Source: Fusibacter bizertensis
GTDB lineage: Bacteria > Bacillota > Clostridia > Peptostreptococcales > Acidaminobacteraceae
Assembly: GCF_029914245.1 (NCBI RefSeq)
Contig: NZ_JARYZI010000016.1
Location: 1-42,566, forward strand
Reading direction: 5' to 3'
DNA: 42,566 bases
Each line of letters starts with the position of its first letter. Position 1 is the stretch's first letter. Positions 32,205 to 40,663 of the stretch are shown here, one piece after another. Position numbers and translations under genes: made by a program. The notes beneath the pieces were generated by a model. The model was not told the origin of the DNA, made no database searches, and saw only the letters and a list, made by a program, of their open reading frames with translations.

Positions 32205-33554
32205 ATGCAGTTAGATGATTATACAAAAGGTGACTTGAAAAAACAACTTATAACCATGGCTGTTCCAGTAAGCGTGGGTCTTTTTTTCAATACGATGTTC
32301 AATGTTGTCGATACTTTTTATGCAGGTAAGTTAAGCACTGAAGCACTTGCGGGCATGTCATTATCTTTTTCAGTCTTTTTTATGCTGATCGCTATTGTAT
32401 CTGGTGTGAGCACTGGACTCTCAGCACTATTATCAATTGCATCAGGGAAAAGGAATCAAGAAGAAGTCCGAGTATTAACTTCAAATGGAATGTTTTTAAC
32501 TGTGGCAATTAGCATAATTATATCTGTTTTAGGTTTTTTTATATCACCTATGTTATTACATATCTTAGGTGCCAAAGGGGAAACGTTAAATCAGGGTACA
32601 TATTATGTTAAGGCGATATATGCTGGAGCAATTTTCTTTGGACTCAATTCAGCATTAAATGCTTTGTTATCTTCTCGTGGCGTAACAAAGCCTTATCGAA
32701 ATTTCTTAATTATTGGTTTTTTCTTAAATTTAATTTTAGACCCATTATTTATTTTTGGTCCATTTGGACTTCCGCGACTTGGAACGCTGGGGGTTGCACT
32801 TGCTACGATTATTGTACAAATTGTAGGTACTGTTTATCTGTTCTTTAAATGTAAAAAAGTACTGAATATATCCATGGATATATTCACCAAAAAATATTTT
32901 CAATTTAAAGCTCAATTTGATATATTGGCACAAGGTATACCAGCTTCTTTAAATATGTTAACCATAGCACTCGGTGTTTTTGTTATTAATTTCTTTATCT
33001 ATAAACATGGTGATGATGCTGCGATTGCAGGTTATGGTGTTGCCATGCGCATAGAACAGCTCGCTTTATTACCCGCATTAGGTTTAAATACAGCGGCACT
33101 TACAATTGCTGGACAAAACTATGGCGCCAAGAACTTTGACCGTGTCAAAGCAACTTATAAAGAAGGTATAAAAATTGGCGTTATTATAATGACCATCGGT
33201 ATGATCATTATATTTCCTTTAGCATCATTTTTGATAGGGATTTTCAATAAGGATTCTGCTGTTGTTTTTGAAGGTACGCGGTATTTGCGAATAGAATTCA
33301 TAGCTTTTAATGCTTATATCATTTTAAATATTGGACTTTCAATTCTTCAAGCGATTAAGAAACCACATTATGCAATATGGATTGGGGTTTATAGACAACT
33401 AATTATGCCTTTTATACTTTTTAACTTATTTGGTTCGATTCTCGGTTGGGGACTTGTAGGGATCTGGTGGGGGATTGTCACCACAACTTGGACAGGTGCA
33501 TTAGCTTGTCTATTATTTGTAAAATACGAATTGTCTAAACTATCTTCTAATTAG
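32205..33554 (+). CDS. MATE family efflux transporter
   Basis: The product has 449 residues, with an ATG after GAAAGGAAG. It has twelve membrane helices in two related halves. TMAVPVSVGLFFNTMFNVVD begins the first half and ILAQGIPASLNMLTIALGVF the second, the pattern of the NorM/DinF-like MATE group. Such proteins export cationic drugs or metabolites using Na+ or H+ gradients. Length and topology are complete. It ends in its own terminator. Confidence 0.93.
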   Translation: MQLDDYTKGDLKKQLITMAVPVSVGLFFNTMFNVVDTFYAGKLSTEALAGMSLSFSVFFMLIAIVSGVSTGLSALLSIASGKRNQEEVRVLTSNGMFLTVAISIIISVLGFFISPMLLHILGAKGETLNQGTYYVKAIYAGAIFFGLNSALNALLSSRGVTKPYRNFLIIGFFLNLILDPLFIFGPFGLPRLGTLGVALATIIVQIVGTVYLFFKCKKVLNISMDIFTKKYFQFKAQFDILAQGIPASLNMLTIALGVFVINFFIYKHGDDAAIAGYGVAMRIEQLALLPALGLNTAALTIAGQNYGAKNFDRVKATYKEGIKIGVIIMTIGMIIIFPLASFLIGIFNKDSAVVFEGTRYLRIEFIAFNAYIILNIGLSILQAIKKPHYAIWIGVYRQLIMPFILFNLFGSILGWGLVGIWWGIVTTTWTGALACLLFVKYELSKLSSN

Positions 33555-33583
33555 AAGGGTAAAAAAATAGCGACAATACAACT

Positions 33584-33639
33584 AAAAAAAGTTAGCCATT
33601 CGTTAGCATATTAATGCTTAACGGGGGCTAACTTTTTTT
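33584..33639. terminator. Bidirectional terminator
   Basis: AAAAAAAGTTAGCC (33584-33597) pairs with GGCTAACTTTTTTT (33626-33639). An inner CGTTAGCAT/ATGCTTAACG stem extends the hairpin. It serves the MATE gene rightward and the lipoprotein gene leftward. Confidence 0.85.
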
Positions 33640-33665
33640 TATTTTGATTTAAATTAGTGTTATAT

Positions 33666-34205
33666 TTAGTTATAAGTCACAAGTGGATTTCCTTCTAATA
33701 TGGATTCCACTTCTTCATATCCTTTAGGGTATGCAAAATTATATCTTGCAGGTAATGCAAATACATAGGCATCATTTTCACCTAACATAGAAGGGGGAAT
33801 AGGAGCTGCACTGACGTTAAACTTTTCATCTAATACGTCTGCCCATTGTTCGTGAGTAAAAACTAAAATTGGTATATCTTGTGTGACTTCAGTTTCAGTC
33901 CATAATGGGTTTCTGAGTATAATTTGTGGACCAGACTGATCAATATCAGTCGATGTGCTTGTCCATACATCTTCAATTACTGTGTAGCCTTCCCATGTGC
34001 CAGGCAAGGTAAACTTAAATCCATATGTTGAATTATCGTATAAGGCATTGTCAGAATTTTCATTTGTAGTTACTTCTGTACTAGAAGTTGTTTCAACAAT
34101 TGTTTCAGTGGTTGTTTGTTCATCACTTTTTAAGCTACATCCCACAGCTGTAATTGCCATTATGGATATGGCAAGTGTTAGCACCATCATTTTTGTTTTC
34201 TTCAT
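33666..34205 (-). CDS. Lipoprotein of unknown function
   Basis: The product has 179 residues. The ATG at 34205 follows AAGGATGT; a longer in-frame start at 34274 has no SD. The signal peptide ends in ITAVGC (cysteine near residue 24), then a Thr/Glu/Ser-rich linker of about 25 residues, then a compact domain starting NSTYGFKFTLPGTWEGYTVI. That opening resembles PsbP-like or DUF1795-type domains found in surface lipoproteins. Role unknown. Confidence 0.7.
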   Translation of the reverse strand: MKKTKMMVLTLAISIMAITAVGCSLKSDEQTTTETIVETTSSTEVTTNENSDNALYDNSTYGFKFTLPGTWEGYTVIEDVWTSTSTDIDQSGPQIILRNPLWTETEVTQDIPILVFTHEQWADVLDEKFNVSAAPIPPSMLGENDAYVFALPARYNFAYPKGYEEVESILEGNPLVTYN

Positions 34206-34325
34206 AAAATTCACATCCTTTTTGTCATTCTTAAAAGTCTTAGTTTCAGTAATAATACTAAACCTATTGAGCATATAAAAATATCATTTAATGTAAATTT
34301 TATGTTAGTATCATAAAAACGCAAT

Positions 34326-35510
34326 TTACAATATAAACCCTAATATGAGTACAAAGACGACGATTATAGGTGCTGGGACTTTTCTCGTGAGAAGTAAAAC
34401 CATAGTTCCTAATGTAATGAGTATATTTTCTAAAGTAACACCACTTTTTTGCATGAGTATAATTGCAGAAACAGAGATCAAGCCACCAGCTACTGCGTTA
34501 ATCCCCTTTAAGGAAATCTTAATGCCTTTGACTTGTTTAAGTTTTTCCCAAATCGGAAATATGAAATAGATAAGGAGTAGTCCAGGTAAGAAAATACCAA
34601 CGCCACCAGCAATAGAGCCCATAACTTGAGTGAAAATACCGCTGCCTCTTGCTGCCATACCACCAGCATATGCGCTGAAACTGAACATTGGTCCTGGGAG
34701 CCCTTGTACTAGGCCGTAGCCAGTTAAAAACTCCCCGTTAGTCATGTAACTATTAAGCTGAACAAGTTCAGTATGCATAACAGGCACAACGACTTGACCA
34801 CCACCAAAAACAAGATAACCATAACGATAGAAGCTTTCGAATAGATGAACGATTCTATTGTCCCATGTAAAGGTGAGTATAATACTCCCTAAAGCGAAAA
34901 TTGCAAATATGATCAAATAACGCCAAGGGGGCGATAACTGAACACGATTCCAAAGATTTGTTTCTTTAGATGCTATTATGCTTACAATACCTCCAGTGAT
35001 TAGCACGGTAGGAAAAATCCAAGGATCTCTTATAAAATAAGTAACGCCCGCTCCAAAAATTAACAATAGGATTGTGAGTTTATCAGTAACTACTTTTTTA
35101 CCTATTCTATAAGCAGCTACAATTATAAATCCAACTGCCATAGGTCCGATAAATCTTAGTCCTGATTGAGAAATATTATTTCTTTCTAAAATTTGGTATA
35201 GAAAAGATAAAAGTGTCATGACCACTAAAACGGGGAGTGCCCAGACGAGCATCGTTAAAAAAGCAAGTAATGGACCACCTGTTTTATATCCTATTGATAC
35301 GATTGTCTGTGTACTTGTTGGTCCTGGTAGAATACTACATAGTGCAATTAATTCCACGAGTTCTTCTTCAGTAAGATATTTTTTCTTTATGACAAGCTGA
35401 TCGGTGAATACACCGTAATGTGCTTCTGGTCCACCATATGCACCAAGTGAACAGATAAATATATCTTTAAGAAAATTTTTCCGGCTTACTTTGTTTCTTA
35501 CATCAGTCAT
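34326..35510 (-). CDS. chrA: Chromate-transporter family protein (CHR, two-domain)
   Basis: The product has 394 residues. The ATG at 35510 is taken because AGGAGG lies 10 bases upstream, inside the longer frame that begins at 35531. Two CHR domains of about 180 residues are fused. GAYGGPEAHYGVF with LCSILPGPTSTQ marks the first; FGGGQVVVPVMHTELV with VQGLPGPMFSFSAYAGG marks the second. There are about ten to twelve membrane helices. Two-domain ChrA proteins expel chromate by ion exchange. Here the actual substrate is uncertain because many clostridial homologues are untested. It is divergent from the PadR gene. Confidence 0.88.
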   Translation of the reverse strand: MTDVRNKVSRKNFLKDIFICSLGAYGGPEAHYGVFTDQLVIKKKYLTEEELVELIALCSILPGPTSTQTIVSIGYKTGGPLLAFLTMLVWALPVLVVMTLLSFLYQILERNNISQSGLRFIGPMAVGFIIVAAYRIGKKVVTDKLTILLLIFGAGVTYFIRDPWIFPTVLITGGIVSIIASKETNLWNRVQLSPPWRYLIIFAIFALGSIILTFTWDNRIVHLFESFYRYGYLVFGGGQVVVPVMHTELVQLNSYMTNGEFLTGYGLVQGLPGPMFSFSAYAGGMAARGSGIFTQVMGSIAGGVGIFLPGLLLIYFIFPIWEKLKQVKGIKISLKGINAVAGGLISVSAIILMQKSGVTLENILITLGTMVLLLTRKVPAPIIVVFVLILGFIL

Positions 35511-35559
35511 ATGATTCTTGCCTCCTAACATGACAGAGTTATAATTATTTAAAAAATTG

Positions 35560-35609
35560 TTGAACTATATAGTTAATAGTGTTAAAATTAAATCGAATAC
35601 CGATATCGG
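35560..35609 (+). promoter_or_regulatory. Promoter and palindromic operator before padR-type gene
   Basis: TTGAAC (35560-35565), 17 bases and TAAAAT (35583-35588) form the promoter. A perfect 10-bp palindrome CCGATATCGG (35600-35609) lies at about +5 to +15, with a further ATCGATA nearby, where a repressor such as the encoded PadR protein could bind. Confidence 0.6.
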
Positions 35610-35655
35610 AAATCGATAATGATATTAATTTGATTATACACTAGGGGTGAAAGAG

Positions 35656-35964
35656 GTGCAAGATAAAATTCTAAGAAAGTTATTTTTAGGATTCATACAA
35701 ATCCATATTCTTCATCATGCCAAAAAGGAACCATTTTATGGGACGTGGATGATAGAGGAACTTAGGGAACATGGTTATGATATGAGTCCAGGTACATTGT
35801 ATCCACTATTACATGACATGGAGGCAAAGGGCGTACTTAGTAAAACTGATAAAACTGTTGAGGGAAAGGTAAGAAAATATTATGGCATTACTGATCTTGG
35901 TCAAGAAGTTTTAGATGAAGCTAGGAAAAAAGCTTATGAGTTGTTTAAGGAGATAAAGGAATAA
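35656..35964 (+). CDS. PadR-family transcriptional regulator
   Basis: The product has 102 residues. GTG 35656 is chosen with GGGG (35644-35647) 8 bases upstream; a GTG at 35647 has no SD. PadR winged helix: IQIHILHHAKKEPFYGTWMI, SPGTLYPLLHDMEAKG, KYYGITDLGQEVLDEA. It is a short PadR (about 100 residues) lacking an extended C-terminal dimerisation domain. It likely represses the operon with the MFS gene at 36011, a common PadR arrangement in which a transported drug is the inducer. Confidence 0.88.
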   Translation: MQDKILRKLFLGFIQIHILHHAKKEPFYGTWMIEELREHGYDMSPGTLYPLLHDMEAKGVLSKTDKTVEGKVRKYYGITDLGQEVLDEARKKAYELFKEIKE

Positions 35965-36010
35965 TCTGGTACAATAGTTGAACTACTATAACGTAAAATG
36001 AGGCGAGCAA

Positions 36011-37267
36011 ATGTCAAATTATCAATTGATTAAAGATGACTTACAAGTAAAGAAATTTTGTATGTATGGCTTTTTTAAAAATTTAAAATTCTTTGAACCA
36101 TACTTACTTATATACCTATTAGGTATGGGGTTAAATTTATTTGAGACCGGGCTATTATTTGCAATCAGAGAAGGGATTACTTATGTTTTTGAAGTCCCAA
36201 GTGGCATCATAGCAGATCACTATGGAAAGAAGAAAGAACTTTTAATATGTTTTGCTTTTTATATCATATCTTTTGTATTCTTTTTTTATGGTGAGGGTTT
36301 TCCCATACTTGCTATAGCAATGATCTTCTTTGGACTTGGAGAAGCCTTTAGATCTGGTACACATAAAGCCATGATCCTAAGCTATTTGGAACATAAAGGA
36401 TGGTATGAGCATAAGGGGTATGTATACGGTAGAACACGTTCATTCTCACTTCTCGGTTCTTCACTATCGGCATTTTTATCAATTTTGTTTGTACTTCAGT
36501 TACCAGCACTTAGATGGATATTCCTAATTTGTATTATTCCTTATTTGTTGGATTTCTTACTCATTATGAGTTACCCAGATTTTCTAGATGAAAGAAGAGA
36601 AACTGAAAAAAGCATAAAAGCATTTTGGAAACTAAGTATTCTACAGGTTAAAAGTGTATTTAAAAATAATGTTCTCAATAAAGTGATCCTAAGTGCTTCT
36701 TCTTATGATGGTATTTTTAAGACTATAAAAGATTATATTCAACCTATATTGAGTATGCTTTTGTTAGCAGCAGGTGCTGGTGCCATATTTAGTTTAGATG
36801 GTGATCAAAGTTTAAAAATCTATTTGGGATTAATTTATGGTGTTTTCTATATTTTTAGTTCTTATGTTTCAAAAAATATTTATAAACTCACAAAAAAATG
36901 GAATGCGGTTATTGTTTTTGAAAGACTTTATGATATGATGGGAATTCTGTTGATATTTTTAGCTATTGCAGTGTTTTTTAAGCATTTAGTATTTGCAATT
37001 GGGATATATTTTGTTCTTTATTTACTGATGGATGCAAGAAGACCTGTTTTTGTCGATGTTTCGAGTGACTATATGGATAGAGAACATAGAGCGACAGTCT
37101 TGTCAATAGAGAGCCAATTTAAAGCCCTATTTATGGTCATTTTTTCACCTGTTTTTGGCTTTATCGCTGACCAATATTCAATTTCTGTTTTATTCTTTGG
37201 GATAGGTGTACTCTTATTGATTGCCAATAGGTTTTTAAGTATTGAAAAAGTTAAGTCGTATAGTTGA
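36011..37267 (+). CDS. MFS transporter
   Basis: The product has 418 residues, with an ATG after GAGG. It has twelve membrane helices and MFS motif A in the loop after helix 2, GIIADHYGKKKELLI. The first half is typical of drug-efflux MFS proteins. Loop 6/7 (residues 195-215, DFLDERRETEKSIKAFWKL) is cytoplasmic. It sits 46 bases after padR and is probably controlled by it. Substrate unknown. Confidence 0.9.
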   Translation: MSNYQLIKDDLQVKKFCMYGFFKNLKFFEPYLLIYLLGMGLNLFETGLLFAIREGITYVFEVPSGIIADHYGKKKELLICFAFYIISFVFFFYGEGFPILAIAMIFFGLGEAFRSGTHKAMILSYLEHKGWYEHKGYVYGRTRSFSLLGSSLSAFLSILFVLQLPALRWIFLICIIPYLLDFLLIMSYPDFLDERRETEKSIKAFWKLSILQVKSVFKNNVLNKVILSASSYDGIFKTIKDYIQPILSMLLLAAGAGAIFSLDGDQSLKIYLGLIYGVFYIFSSYVSKNIYKLTKKWNAVIVFERLYDMMGILLIFLAIAVFFKHLVFAIGIYFVLYLLMDARRPVFVDVSSDYMDREHRATVLSIESQFKALFMVIFSPVFGFIADQYSISVLFFGIGVLLLIANRFLSIEKVKSYS

Positions 37268-37314
37268 CGCAATAAACTTAGGGTGCTATAATCGTTAGAT
37301 GATAATTATTATCA
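37264..37314 (+). promoter_or_regulatory. Strong promoter with Fur box
   Basis: TTGACG (37264-37269), a 17-base spacer and TATAAT with an extended TGC (37287-37292) form a near-consensus promoter. TGATAAT-T-ATTATCA (37300-37314) is a perfect 7-1-7 Fur inverted repeat that covers the predicted start of transcription. Iron-loaded Fur would block initiation. Confidence 0.8.
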
Positions 37315-37359
37315 ATAACAAAACTTATATTTATTATCGAATCGAAAGGAAGTATACCC

Positions 37360-38142
37360 ATGAGTTGTGCATGTGCAGCAGTTTCAAGAAATCAAATCGA
37401 ACTTGTTGATATTATAAAGCATACAGATGAAATTTTTAGTTATAATTTTGCAAGCCCTGAGATTGATCAGTGGCATGAAGGTGATAGTTCTAAACTATTT
37501 TTAAAAGTTGCTGGTCAAGAAATAGGTAAGAAATTTTCTTATGCCTCTTTACCCGGTGAGTCTCATATAAGATTTACCACAAGGATTAAGGAAAATAGAA
37601 GTGATTATAAAGATATCTTATCCAAGCTTACAATTGGGGATGTGGTTGAAGTTACTGGGCCAAGTGGTAATTTTAAATTGATAAGACAAAGTAGACCTTT
37701 GCTGATGTTATCAAATGGTGTCGGGGTTGCAGCTATTCGGTCATTGGTCAAAGCATATTCTTATGATAATTATGGTATACCGGAGCTTATACAAATCAAC
37801 ATAGATGCTGGTAGTACAATCTATAAGGATGAGTTTGACCAAATAACAAAAGACTGTGCACCTTTTGTTTCTCATTATACGACAAGTCGCAAATCATTTT
37901 ATCATACCATGGATTTTGAACTCCAAAGGCTTTTAATGAAGTCGGATTACGATCCGTATATCTATGTAGTTGGAAGCGACAATTTTGTAGATGATGTAAT
38001 CATATATTTAAAGGGGATGGGCATTCAAGATGATGCAATTATAACGGATGGACGTCGTCATAGTGGAGGAAGTTGCGGTTGTAGTGAGAACGAAGGATGT
38101 GGATGCGGTAGTAATTTGATTAAGGATTTCATCTCTCTATAA
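37360..38142 (+). CDS. Ferredoxin-reductase-like flavoprotein with Cys-rich ends, Fur-regulated
   Basis: The product has 260 residues, with an ATG after AAAGGAAG. It has the FNR fold: FAD-side FSYASLPGESHIRFTTRI (R-x-Y/F-S-like), GPSGNFKL, an NAD(P)-side LMLSNGVGVAAIRSLVKAY, and a C-terminal YIYVVGSDNFVDDVI. The N-terminus is MSCACAA (C3, C5). The C-terminus holds C239-G-C241 and C247-G-C249 inside a Gly-rich tail, a C-x-C-x5-C-x-C arrangement like metal-binding tails. With its Fur box, it likely acts in iron uptake or reduction, for example as a ferric or siderophore reductase. The electron-donor and iron roles are inference. Confidence 0.7.
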   Translation: MSCACAAVSRNQIELVDIIKHTDEIFSYNFASPEIDQWHEGDSSKLFLKVAGQEIGKKFSYASLPGESHIRFTTRIKENRSDYKDILSKLTIGDVVEVTGPSGNFKLIRQSRPLLMLSNGVGVAAIRSLVKAYSYDNYGIPELIQINIDAGSTIYKDEFDQITKDCAPFVSHYTTSRKSFYHTMDFELQRLLMKSDYDPYIYVVGSDNFVDDVIIYLKGMGIQDDAIITDGRRHSGGSCGCSENEGCGCGSNLIKDFISL

Positions 38143-38177
38143 GCTAATTTGGTTTATAATATTGTGGATATAACTAT

Positions 38178-38228
38178 AAAAGCCTGCTTTTGCGAATTTT
38201 AGAATACGCAAATAAGCAGGCTTTTTTT
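38178..38228. terminator. Bidirectional terminator
   Basis: AAAAGCCTGCTT (38178-38189) pairs with AAGCAGGCTTTTTTT (38214-38228), with an inner TTGCG...CGCAA extension. It ends the FNR-type gene rightward and the FrnE-like gene leftward. Confidence 0.85.
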
Positions 38229-38240
38229 ATGATTTAGTTA

Positions 38241-38945
38241 TTATATTTGGCACTTTCCATCTACACAGATACCTTCTGATGTTTGGTTTTCTTTACCAGC
38301 CTCTGTTTGTAGCATTTCACTTTTCACTTTTGCAATGACATCTAAAAATACTTCGGGAGGTTGTGCACCGGACACTGCATATTTACCGTCAAAAACAAAG
38401 TAAGGTACACCAGTGATATTAAGGCTGTGTGCGGTATCTTCATCGTTTCTTACTTCACTTTCAAAATCATTTGATGCAAGTAAATTTAACACAGTAGATT
38501 TTTCTATACCTATTTCTTCTGCTAACTTTGCAAGTACATTGGCATCAGAGAGGAGAAGTGATTCTTCAAAATAAGCTTTAAATAGTCTTTCTGCCAGCTC
38601 TTTGTCTTTACCAACTGTTTTAGCATATTGTACCACTCTATGGGCGTCAAAAGTGTTTGTGGGTTTCATATCGTCAAAGTTATAGTTTAGACCTAATGCT
38701 TTTGCTTGCGAGATGATTTGTTGATTTGATGCAGTTGCACGTTCAACTGATATGCCATATTTTTTAGCGATGAGCTCATTGATGCCCTGATCGTATGATT
38801 TGGCAGCATGGGGATCTAACTCAAAACTCTTGAAGATGACATCGAATTTTTCGTCTGAAGATGCTTGATTTAAAGCGAGTTCTAATCTACGTTTTCCAAT
38901 ATAACAAAATGGACATACAAAATCTGACCAAATTTCAATTTTCAT
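38241..38945 (-). CDS. FrnE/DsbA-family thioredoxin-fold oxidoreductase
   Basis: The product has 234 residues, with the ATG behind AAGGAG. The N-terminal strand leads directly into CPFC (C11, C14), the active disulfide of FrnE-type proteins, followed by the family segments ELDPHAAKSYD and NTFDAHRVVQYAKTVG, and later VPYFVFDGKYAVSGAQPPE. There is no signal peptide, so it acts in the cytoplasm. It could reduce or isomerise disulfides, as suggested for other FrnE proteins in oxidative stress. Two further cysteines, CVDGKC, end the protein. Confidence 0.9.
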   Translation of the reverse strand: MKIEIWSDFVCPFCYIGKRRLELALNQASSDEKFDVIFKSFELDPHAAKSYDQGINELIAKKYGISVERATASNQQIISQAKALGLNYNFDDMKPTNTFDAHRVVQYAKTVGKDKELAERLFKAYFEESLLLSDANVLAKLAEEIGIEKSTVLNLLASNDFESEVRNDEDTAHSLNITGVPYFVFDGKYAVSGAQPPEVFLDVIAKVKSEMLQTEAGKENQTSEGICVDGKCQI

Positions 38946-38996
38946 AAAAATCTCCTTCTAATAATTTAATTGAAATACATTCTCATGTAGTAAATT

Positions 38997-39054
38997 AGTA
39001 TATTCCTGAATCTACTTAATGTCAACCTTACAAAAATGTTCGTTTTGTGTAAGG
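38997..39054 (-). promoter_or_regulatory. FrnE promoter with upstream operator dyad
   Basis: On the minus strand, TTGACA (39025-39020), 17 bases and TATACT (39002-38997) form the promoter. Directly upstream lies CCTTACA-N15-TGTAAGG (39026-39054), a perfect 7-bp inverted repeat that also folds as a hairpin. An activator-type binding position is likely. Confidence 0.6.
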
Positions 39055-39118
39055 CAAAACGATGGTTCAAGTTAGAAATGGTAGATACAATAGGGGTATA
39101 AGTGGGAAGGAGTCGAAA

Positions 39119-39739
39119 ATGAATAAGCACAATAAAAAAATAGTTCTTTTTCTAATTCTTACAATGTGTTTAAGTGCAATTTTAGTTATAAAAGTTAGCC
39201 CTGTCATTGCAAGTGGTTATGATATGTACAAAAGTGCAATTGAAGAAAAAAGCATCTATGATACGATCGTTTCAATCAGAAGTAGTGAAAATTTTATTCC
39301 CCTAGATGAGATCCCCCAAGCATACCTTGATGCAGTAATTGCATCAGAGGATAAGCGTTTTTATCGACATATGGGCGTAGATTTGTTAGCAACAGGTAGA
39401 GCGATGTATAATAATTTAATAGAAGGTTCTTATGTACAAGGTGGCAGTACAATTACGCAGCAACTTGCTAAAAATATGTATTTCTCATTTGAAAAAAAAT
39501 ACGAGCGGAAAGTTGCCGAACTAATAGTTGCTGTAAAGTTAGAGTCAATGCTTTCAAAAGATGAGATATTAGAACTTTACTGTAATATTACTTATCTTGG
39601 AGAAGGCTGCTATGGTATTAATGAAGCTTCTCGGTATTACTATGAAGTTATACCAGCAGATTTGACACATTTTCAAATCACTATTCTTGTGGCGGCTCTA
39701 AAAAATCCGACATACCTAAATCCCAAAGCAATTATGTAA
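39119..39739 (+). CDS. Monofunctional GT51 peptidoglycan glycosyltransferase
   Basis: The product has 206 residues. ATG 39119 follows AAGGAG; an upstream ATG at 39062 has no SD. A membrane anchor lies at residues 8-28. The GT51 motifs are ASEDKRFYRH (catalytic Glu77), QGGSTITQQLAKN, and KVAELIVAVKLE with SKDEILELYCN. There is no transpeptidase domain, so it is of MtgA type, polymerising lipid II glycan strands. It is on the short side for the family but carries all the main motifs. A metallophosphoesterase gene follows 12 bases later. Confidence 0.88.
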   Translation: MNKHNKKIVLFLILTMCLSAILVIKVSPVIASGYDMYKSAIEEKSIYDTIVSIRSSENFIPLDEIPQAYLDAVIASEDKRFYRHMGVDLLATGRAMYNNLIEGSYVQGGSTITQQLAKNMYFSFEKKYERKVAELIVAVKLESMLSKDEILELYCNITYLGEGCYGINEASRYYYEVIPADLTHFQITILVAALKNPTYLNPKAIM

Positions 39740-39751
39740 CTTAGGAGGCGT

Positions 39752-40576
39752 ATGAAACGTAAAATGATGATTTTGATAATAATAATAATGGTTATTTTAA
39801 GTGCTTTTGCCTTTGACTTTAGGCTTAAAGTGGTAAATTATGAATTAAAGTCTAATAAAATAGAGACAAGTATACGCATTGCTTTAATAACTGATTTACA
39901 TTCTTGTAAATATGGTGAGAATGAAGTGGAATTAATACAAGCAATTGATGTTGAAAAACCAGATATAATTCTATTTGGGGGAGATATCTTTGATGATGTC
40001 ATCTCACATGAAAATAGTATTTACTTACTTGAGGGAATTGCAAATAAATACCCTTGCTATTATGTCACAGGTAATCACGAAGTTTGGAGTAGCGAAGTTA
40101 ACGAGATTAAAACTATAGTTAAATCATTTGGTGTTACAGTGCTTGAAGGAACGAGTGAGATGATCCAGATCAATAATAGTAAAATTCAGATTAGCGGAGT
40201 AGATGATTCATCAATTTTTAAACTTAAAGCAGATGGCTCTAGTGTTATAACTGAACTTGAGGCCATTAAAGGAAATATAGACCAAAGTGTATACCAATTA
40301 CTGCTATATCATAGACCTCAAAATGCGCAGCAATACTTATCATATGGATTTGATTTGATGCTTTCAGGTCATGCACATGGTGGTCAGTGGCGTATTCCTT
40401 TTCTATTAAACGGGTTGCTAGCCCCTGATCAAGGCTTTTTCCCAAAATATGCTGGTGGACTTTATAATTTTGAGACTTCAAAGTTGATCATTTCTCGTGG
40501 ACTTGCCCGAGAATCCACACGCATACCAAGAATCTTTAACAGACCAGAGTTGGTGATCATAGATATTTCCAAATAA
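39752..40576 (+). CDS. Membrane-anchored metallophosphoesterase (YkuE-like)
   Basis: The product has 274 residues, with an ATG after TAGGAGG. A hydrophobic helix (residues 5-21) anchors it. The calcineurin-like metal motifs are TDLH (D48, H50), GGDIFDD, GNHE, YHRP and GHAHGGQ, with the full set present. YkuE-type enzymes act on phosphoesters or pyrophosphates, including lipid substrates, at the membrane. The gene is probably cotranscribed with the transglycosylase, so a role in the envelope is plausible. Confidence 0.88.
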   Translation: MKRKMMILIIIIMVILSAFAFDFRLKVVNYELKSNKIETSIRIALITDLHSCKYGENEVELIQAIDVEKPDIILFGGDIFDDVISHENSIYLLEGIANKYPCYYVTGNHEVWSSEVNEIKTIVKSFGVTVLEGTSEMIQINNSKIQISGVDDSSIFKLKADGSSVITELEAIKGNIDQSVYQLLLYHRPQNAQQYLSYGFDLMLSGHAHGGQWRIPFLLNGLLAPDQGFFPKYAGGLYNFETSKLIISRGLARESTRIPRIFNRPELVIIDISK

Positions 40577-40663
40577 AAAATAACTATATATTATCTATTG
40601 TGTTGAGGATCTTATTTCTCAATGATAAGATAGATATAGAGTTTATTAAGGTGGTGTAAGGAT

